Source of the DNA: an uncultured Peptococcaceae bacterium
Lineage (GTDB): Bacteria; Bacillota; Peptococcia; Peptococcales; Peptococcaceae
Direction of reading: 5' to 3'
Length of the DNA stretch: 10,444 nt
NCBI GenBank assembly: GCA_937922955.1
Contig: CALAKO010000088.1
Span: 1 to 10,444 of the forward strand
Below are positions 7,195-10,444 of the stretch, in pieces (the first letter of the stretch is position 1; every line of letters begins with the position of its first letter). The notes under the pieces are model-generated. The model did no database searches. It was given only the letters and a program-made list of their open reading frames with translations, and was not told the origin of the DNA. The position numbers were made by a program, and so were the translations under genes.

Positions 7195-7566
7195 ATGGGG
7201 AGTTATACACCAAATAAAGGTCTATATAAAGCAGATCCTATCGCAGATGCGAAGGATACGTTTAATATCACGAAGATGCTCAATGATAATTGGGACAAGC
7301 TGGACGCTGAAGCACAGTCTTTTGATGAGCTGATGAACACTTACAGCTACATTTGGTCAATGAACGCAGCGGATACCGGTGCTCTCACGATTACGGTTAC
7401 GCTTGGCGAGGATTGTCCGAAGGAAGCAACGATGACAGCGGTCATAAGTGAAGCAGAGAACGGCGATACTACCATTGACGTGACAACGGTTATCGACGGG
7501 GTAACAAGTAAATCAAGCCACACAATTAACGATGCTGGTGGCGAAGGGGGCGTAGTAAATGGCTGA
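7195..7566 (+). CDS. Short tail-fibre N-terminal (adaptor-like) protein
   Basis: The product has 123 residues. Residues 2-40 carry SYTPNKGLYKADPIADAKDT followed by FNITKMLNDNWDKLDAE, a pattern I recognise from the N-terminus of many Bacillota phage tail fibres, which anchors the fibre to the DUF2313 wedge protein. In those proteins it is normally followed by hundreds of residues of fibre shaft. Here only a beta-rich, Thr/Asp-rich domain follows (about 50-112) with a Gly-rich end. AAAGGAG (7182-7188) supports ATG 7195, directly after the DUF2313 stop. It overlaps the next gene by 8 bases, so the two may form a split fibre. The exact function is inferred from the N-terminal motif and place. Confidence 0.6.
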   Translation: MGSYTPNKGLYKADPIADAKDTFNITKMLNDNWDKLDAEAQSFDELMNTYSYIWSMNAADTGALTITVTLGEDCPKEATMTAVISEAENGDTTIDVTTVIDGVTSKSSHTINDAGGEGGVVNG

Positions 7567-8074
7567 TCCGATTACATGGGGACTGATTAACCTTGTCAAA
7601 AAAGGTGTTAAGGGCGTGCAAACAACGCTGGATGGTGTAAGCGATAAAGTAAGCGGTTTGACTGATTCGTTAGATGCTGATTTTATGGAAGTAAAGAATG
7701 CGATTGAGGGCGTAAAGACTGACGTTGGAAATGTTAATACTTCTGTGGATGACATAAAATCTGACACTGAATCTCTTAAGGTTTCTATTGATGGTAGCAC
7801 TTTGTTTAATGCTGATAGCGTTGTTAAAAGCGTTCAAAGTGGAGTTATTAATGAAGTTAGAGTAACACATCCAAATGCTCATAAGATAAAAATATCTAAA
7901 GTTAACAAAGAAAAGTCTATTATATTTGTAAACGGGACTGGCGTTGATGCTATCGGAAAAACTCTTTCTCCTTCTATAAGTAGCGATGGACAATATTTGA
8001 CATTATCTTGGGTGAGTGTATCTGGAGGATACATAAACATATCATTGGCATGGACTGTTCTTGAATTTTATTAA
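7559..8074 (+). CDS. Putative tail fibre/tip protein: coiled coil plus variable C-terminal domain
   Basis: The product has 171 residues. It opens MADPITWGLINLVKKGVKGV, an N-terminal type seen beside fibre genes. A long heptad-like stretch (about residues 12-78: QTTLDGVSDKVSGLTDSLDA and then KNAIEGVKTDVGNVNTSVDD) looks like a trimeric coiled coil. The C-terminal 90 residues are beta-rich (KIKISKVNKEKSIIFVNGTG, YLTLSWVSVSGGYINISLAW), suitable for a compact receptor-binding or tip domain. GC drops within the gene: bases after about 7740 are near 32-37% GC while the start matches the surrounding late genes. This suggests exchange of the distal domain with the join inside the coiled coil. A purine-rich AAGGGGGC precedes the ATG. 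Function is inferred, not recognised. Confidence 0.62.
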   Translation: MADPITWGLINLVKKGVKGVQTTLDGVSDKVSGLTDSLDADFMEVKNAIEGVKTDVGNVNTSVDDIKSDTESLKVSIDGSTLFNADSVVKSVQSGVINEVRVTHPNAHKIKISKVNKEKSIIFVNGTGVDAIGKTLSPSISSDGQYLTLSWVSVSGGYINISLAWTVLEFY

Positions 8075-8090
8075 AGAGGTGTTATTTTTC

Positions 8091-8393
8091 ATGATCAAGT
8101 ATTATGCAGTAATAGATGAAAAAAATATCTGTAAAGAAATCTCTCAATTAAGCGGAGAAGTTTTAGAAAATTACATGATAGAAATAGAAAGCTACCAAAC
8201 TGAGTTGCTCGGTAAAATGTGGACTGGCAGTGAATGGGTAGACAACCCGAACCCTCCTGACCCACCAGAGCCAGACGAACCGCCTACGAATCAAGACATT
8301 ATGGACATGTTAACTGCAATGCAAGGGGATCAGGTGCCAACGGCTACGCTTGATGCCGCTTATCGTGAGGGGGTTAATGCATATGCCGAATGA
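8091..8393 (+). CDS. Small fibre-associated protein with proline-rich linker
   Basis: The product has 100 residues. The N-terminal half reads IKYYAVIDEKNICKEISQLS, then IEIESYQTELLGKMWTGSEW, a small beta domain I have seen in short proteins next to Bacillota phage fibres. A linker of PNPPDPPEPDEPP type follows (about residues 54-66), then a helix NQDIMDMLTAMQ and a tail. ATG 8091 is preferred over in-frame TTG 8061, since AAAGAGGTG (8073-8081) sits 9 bases before it and the TTG lies inside the previous gene. Codons before the linker are strongly AT-rich (about 28-30% GC at 8101-8220), and those after it return to the phage average, so the linker marks a second mosaic boundary. It may be a fibre accessory or chaperone; not established. 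Confidence 0.6.
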   Translation: MIKYYAVIDEKNICKEISQLSGEVLENYMIEIESYQTELLGKMWTGSEWVDNPNPPDPPEPDEPPTNQDIMDMLTAMQGDQVPTATLDAAYREGVNAYAE

Positions 8394-8901
8394 TTTGTAT
8401 TTAGAAGCCATGCGCGCCAAAGGTGCCGCAGATGCAGCGGATTTCCAACAGCGTTCCGCTGAGATGGACGGTACGGCAATGTATGCTGAGGAGGAAAAGA
8501 TTCCAGATTTTGCTGAGGCTGTCAAGGTTAAAAATATGCTGGAACGACCATGGGGGCAGGATAACGGCTTTATTTGTCGTTCTAAAGTTGGACATGTTGT
8601 GCGACTGATCCAACCATATGATAGTGATATTTATACTCAGGAACCAGAAGATGCGGCATTGGCAGCCCATTGGCGTTTTGTGTATTCGACTGACCCACTC
8701 AAGGCTAAGCCTTTTCTGGACAGTGAGACGCACATGTCCGAAAGCTATTATCGCATGGATGAATGTTGCACTTGGGAGGGACATGTGTGGAGATCGAATC
8801 TGGCTACAAATGTGTACTCGCCGACAGCATATCCAGCAGGATGGACAGACCTTGGTACAATCGAGGACGTTATGGGGGGCAGAATAGGAGGTGTTGCATG
8901 A
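8383..8901 (+). CDS. Putative carbohydrate-binding tail protein (CBM5/12-like pattern)
   Basis: The product has 172 residues. An N-terminal helical, Ala-rich stretch (about 1-55) is followed by two aromatic-rich parts. The first has a GHVVRLIQPYDSDIY segment and AAHWRFVYSTDP. The second, about residues 123-160, shows YYRMDECCTWEGHVWRSN and then NVYSPTAYPAGWTDLG. The pattern 'V/C-x-W-x-G-(3)-W/Y-x-S-(4)-N-(5)-P-(4)-W' recalls the small chitin/cellulose-binding modules (CBM5/12) often found in phage tail proteins, suggesting binding to surface glycans. GAGGGGG (8367-8373) lies 9 bases before ATG 8383; ATG 8377 is too close to it. It overlaps the previous gene by 11 bases and the next as ATGA. 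The family call is by pattern only. Confidence 0.6.
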   Translation: MPNDLYLEAMRAKGAADAADFQQRSAEMDGTAMYAEEEKIPDFAEAVKVKNMLERPWGQDNGFICRSKVGHVVRLIQPYDSDIYTQEPEDAALAAHWRFVYSTDPLKAKPFLDSETHMSESYYRMDECCTWEGHVWRSNLATNVYSPTAYPAGWTDLGTIEDVMGGRIGGVA

Positions 8902-9209
8902 CGCAACAGCTGCTTATTAGTAGCATTATCAGCTACTTTGTGCCTCTTGTTTTAGGTGGTGTCATCGGTGTATTGGCGCACAGGCTGGGAAATAACAAGC
9001 GACAAGATGCGATGCTGCTGGCGTTAGGGCGTTATCGGCTACTGGCAGAGTGTGAGAGCATTCTTGCACAAGGCTATATCACTCCGAGCCAGTACGAAAT
9101 GATAACGGATCTTTACGAAGCATATGCTGGTCTTGGGGGAAATGGTGTTGGTAAGGCTTTATACAACAGAACAACGAAGCTGAAAATTATGGAAATGGAG
9201 AGTGAATGA
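8898..9209 (+). CDS. Small single-span membrane protein, possible holin partner
   Basis: The product has 103 residues. One hydrophobic segment (about residues 5-26, ending LVLGGVIGVLAH) is followed by a basic stretch (RLGNNKRQ) and a soluble helical domain (MLLALGRYRLLAECESILAQ, then YEMITDLYEAYAGLGGNGVG). The LGGNG-containing domain is typical of a common uncharacterised protein next to lysis genes in Bacillota phages. The topology (short N-terminus outside, soluble domain inside by the positive-inside rule) is reminiscent of XhlA-like proteins in order but reversed. ATG 8898 has AGGAGG at 8887-8892; an upstream in-frame ATG at 8763 lies in the preceding gene and lacks such a site. It ends in an ATGA overlap with the holin. 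A role in holin control is inferred from position. Confidence 0.65.
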   Translation: MTQQLLISSIISYFVPLVLGGVIGVLAHRLGNNKRQDAMLLALGRYRLLAECESILAQGYITPSQYEMITDLYEAYAGLGGNGVGKALYNRTTKLKIMEMESE

Positions 9210-9478
9210 AGATGAAAATTAATGTTCCTGTACGATTTAAGAACCCTTGGTTTTGGGTTGGTGTGGTATCTATTGCGCTGACAGCGATTGGGCTTGATCC
9301 ATCCACACTGACTTCGTGGGAAGCGGTGAAGGACGGTGCCATGACTGTTTTGATGAACCCATTTCAATTGGGCACTATGGCATTAGCTGTTTTGGCAGTA
9401 TTTGTTGATCCAACAACCGCTGGATTTGGAGACTCACAGCAGGCGATGACATATACAGTACCTAGAAAGGGGGAGTAA
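9206..9478 (+). CDS. Phage holin, phi LC3 family (Phage_holin_1)
   Basis: The product has 90 residues. It opens with basic KMKINVPVRFKNPWFWVGVV, where 'INxxVRxKNPxFW' is the family signature, and a first membrane span at about 15-32. The loop GLDPSTLTSWEAVKDGAM leads to a second span (about 50-67, GTMALAVLAVF). The end carries VDPTTAGFGDSQQAMTYTVP, the conserved 'DPTTxGxxDSxxAxxY' tail. Holins accumulate in the cytoplasmic membrane and open it at a set time, letting the endolysin reach the wall. Two starts are possible, ATG 9206 and ATG 9212, either served by GGAG at 9197-9200. Dual starts two residues apart are a known way to tune holin timing in lambda, but here this is only a possibility. 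The endolysin follows directly. Confidence 0.92.
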   Translation: MKMKINVPVRFKNPWFWVGVVSIALTAIGLDPSTLTSWEAVKDGAMTVLMNPFQLGTMALAVLAVFVDPTTAGFGDSQQAMTYTVPRKGE

Positions 9479-9480
9479 GA

Positions 9481-10173
9481 TTGAGTTACGAATATATCAC
9501 AGACTATGATGCCGTATCCTATATGCCTGGCCGCATGTATCATGATATCAACTATAACGTAGACAAAATCGTGATCCACCACTGGGGAGCAGATGGCCAG
9601 ACTTTTGATGATGTCGTTGCATGGTTTTGCAATCCTAGCTGCACCACTTCGGCTCATTATGTCGCGGAAGCTGGCAAGGTCGCTTGCTTGGTAAATCTTG
9701 GCGATACTGCTTATCATGCAGGGGACTGGGGTGCAAACCTTACAAGTATCGGTATTGAGTGTAGGCCAGAAATGAGTGCCGCAGACTTAGAGACAGTATG
9801 CGAGCTGGTGGCATACATTTTTAGCGTCTATGGACCACTGCCGATCTACGGGCATAAAGATTTTAGTGCTACAAGATGCCCGTATAGGTATTACACACAG
9901 TTAGATCACATCTATAACAGAGCCATGGAAATATACAACGGTAACGAACAGGGGGATACTGATATGACGAAAGAAGAAGTACAGGCAATTGTTAAAGAAA
10001 TGCAGAAAACCTATGATACACTGGCAGAATGCCCGACATTTGCGCAACCAACTGTGCAGAAACTAATTAATAAAGGGCTGTTAGTTGGTGGAGAAGGTGG
10101 CAAGTTAGATTTGACGTATGATTTGTGTAGAATGCTGGTAGTGAATGACCGTGCTGGCATTTACGGAGTATAA
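9481..10173 (+). CDS. Endolysin, N-acetylmuramoyl-L-alanine amidase (Amidase_2)
   Basis: The 230-residue enzyme cleaves the bond between N-acetylmuramic acid and L-alanine of the peptide stem. Residues about 25-150 form a zinc amidase of the T7 lysozyme/PGRP type. IHHWG places a ligand at H33 (or H34), and GHKDFSATRCP supplies H125 and C133 with the T7 lysozyme spacing of eight. TSAHYVAEAG and YHAGDWGANLTSIGIE give the substrate groove, with E93. A linker at about 151-162 is followed by a C-terminal module (162-230) with CPTFAQPTVQKLINKGLLVG, then LTYDLCRMLVVNDRAGIYG, a domain common at the end of Bacillota phage amidases that is probably for wall binding or oligomerisation. The start is TTG 9481 with AAAGGGGGAG upstream. 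No signal peptide is seen, in line with holin-dependent release. Confidence 0.93.
   Translation: MSYEYITDYDAVSYMPGRMYHDINYNVDKIVIHHWGADGQTFDDVVAWFCNPSCTTSAHYVAEAGKVACLVNLGDTAYHAGDWGANLTSIGIECRPEMSAADLETVCELVAYIFSVYGPLPIYGHKDFSATRCPYRYYTQLDHIYNRAMEIYNGNEQGDTDMTKEEVQAIVKEMQKTYDTLAECPTFAQPTVQKLINKGLLVGGEGGKLDLTYDLCRMLVVNDRAGIYGV
9950..9966 (+). promoter_or_regulatory. Possible internal ribosome binding site and start within the endolysin
   Basis: AGGGGG at 9950-9955 stands 8 bases before an in-frame ATG (9964-9966, residue 162), which falls exactly at the junction between the amidase domain linker and the C-terminal module. The same type of purine run (AGGGGGAG) serves the enzyme's own TTG start. 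Use of this site would give a separate 69-residue C-terminal polypeptide. Some clostridial phage endolysins are known to make such a fragment and assemble with it. Confidence 0.5.
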
Positions 10174-10189
10174 CCGTACATAACAAAAG

Positions 10190-10234
10190 AAAGCCGTGCA
10201 TTTGACATTAATGTGTCAGATGCACGGCTTTTTT
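10190..10234 (+). terminator. Strong rho-independent terminator of the late operon
   Basis: A perfect 12-bp stem pairs AAAGCCGTGCAT (10190-10201) with ATGCACGGCTTT (10220-10231). It continues through a T·G wobble into TGACA (10203-10207) paired with TGTCA (10214-10218), leaving a six-base loop, TTAATG. The stem is followed by a T run (six T in all, 10229-10234). It begins 17 bases after the endolysin stop and ends the transcript of the tail and lysis genes. The A-rich sequence on its left side could also let it work on transcripts from the other direction, though less well. Confidence 0.93.
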
Positions 10235-10242
10235 ATGTTTGT

Positions 10243-10444
10243 AATAAAAAAATAAAAGAAATTGAAGATAATAATATAGGACAAGAAGAAGTTAAAATAA
10301 CAGTTTATGAATCAAATGGAAAAACGGTAAGAACAACAGTGGAAAAAACAGACACAACATTAACATTAGATGTTTATAATAATATAGTAAAAATTGATAA
10401 TACAAAATTAGGTGAAAATGAAAAAGAACAAATAGTATTAATAG
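10243..10444 (+). pseudogene. Startless, end-truncated ORF fragment from an AT-rich sequence
   Basis: From about 10243 to the right edge the + strand stays open, reading IKEIEDNNIGQEEVKITVYE, then NGKTVRTTVEKTDTTLTLDV and a charged beta-type pattern to the end. It reads like the interior of a beta-rich extracellular or lipoprotein-like protein of a very low GC bacterium. GC is about 23% by hand count (41 of 180 bases at 10261-10440). There is no ATG, no ribosome binding site and no upstream gene part; the frame merely runs open back through the terminator to the lysin stop. The protein is not recognised. The fragment was either cut by prophage insertion or joined here by misassembly. Confidence 0.55.

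Noticed and set aside
8763..8897. Upstream ATG (8763) for the small membrane protein
   Set aside because: The added 45 residues only mirror the preceding gene in another frame, and ATG 8898 has AGGAGG and places the membrane span near the N-terminus.
10229..10260. Phage attachment (att) site at the composition break
   Set aside because: No tRNA gene, integrase or repeated core sequence is visible in the window, and the run is simple A/T sequence. The position alone does not support an att call.
1..10444. Promoters, CRISPR arrays, tRNA genes or insertion sequences
   Set aside because: I found no spaced direct repeats, no tRNA cloverleaf, no transposase and no convincing -35/-10 pair in intergenic space. 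Gaps between genes are too small for separate promoters before the terminator.

Overview
The window is a continuous block of late genes from a contractile-tailed (myovirus-type) temperate phage or prophage. All genes lie on the + strand. The gene order matches the tail and lysis region of the Bacillus PBSX (xkd) family: sheath, tail tube, tail assembly chaperone, tape measure, hub-proximal protein, hub, DUF2577, DUF2634, baseplate J, DUF2313, fibre and tip genes, two small membrane proteins, amidase endolysin. Family content, AGGAGG-type ribosome binding sites, TTG/GTG starts and a phi-LC3-type holin point to a Bacillota host. The mid-40s GC and the style of the lysin tail domain would suit Negativicutes or Clostridia, but I cannot fix the genus.

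Layout. 2-130 is the C-terminal end of the tail sheath. 141-563 is the tail tube. 573-962 is the XkdN-type chaperone, ending on a textbook A AAA AAC slippery heptamer; a -1 slip would add 58 codons and end at 1135. 1140-2849 is a short tape measure. 2861-5608 encodes an XkdP-like protein without LysM, an XkdQ-like hub with an appended M23 peptidase domain, and the DUF2577 and DUF2634 proteins. 5595-7191 holds the baseplate wedge proteins. 7195-8901 holds four small fibre or tip proteins. Across 7741-8220, within two of these, GC falls to about 32% by hand count. 8898-9478 encodes two membrane proteins, the second a holin. 9481-10173 is a zinc amidase endolysin, with a well-placed possible internal start for its C-terminal domain. 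A strong rho-independent terminator at 10190-10234 closes the operon.

The genes are packed with ATGA or longer overlaps and gaps of a few bases, so they are probably transcribed from a late promoter upstream of the window and translationally coupled. No gene-free stretch longer than 300 bases exists. The 177 bases between the chaperone stop and the tape-measure start are filled by the -1 frame extension.

After the terminator the sequence changes abruptly. The last roughly 200 bases are about 23% GC and hold an open, startless reading frame that looks like the middle of an unrelated protein from a very AT-rich organism. This is either a prophage/host boundary inside a gene or, more likely, an assembly chimera. 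I found no wholly new system. The most worthwhile items are the frameshift site, this junction, the lysin internal start, the low-GC tip island and the hub-peptidase fusion.
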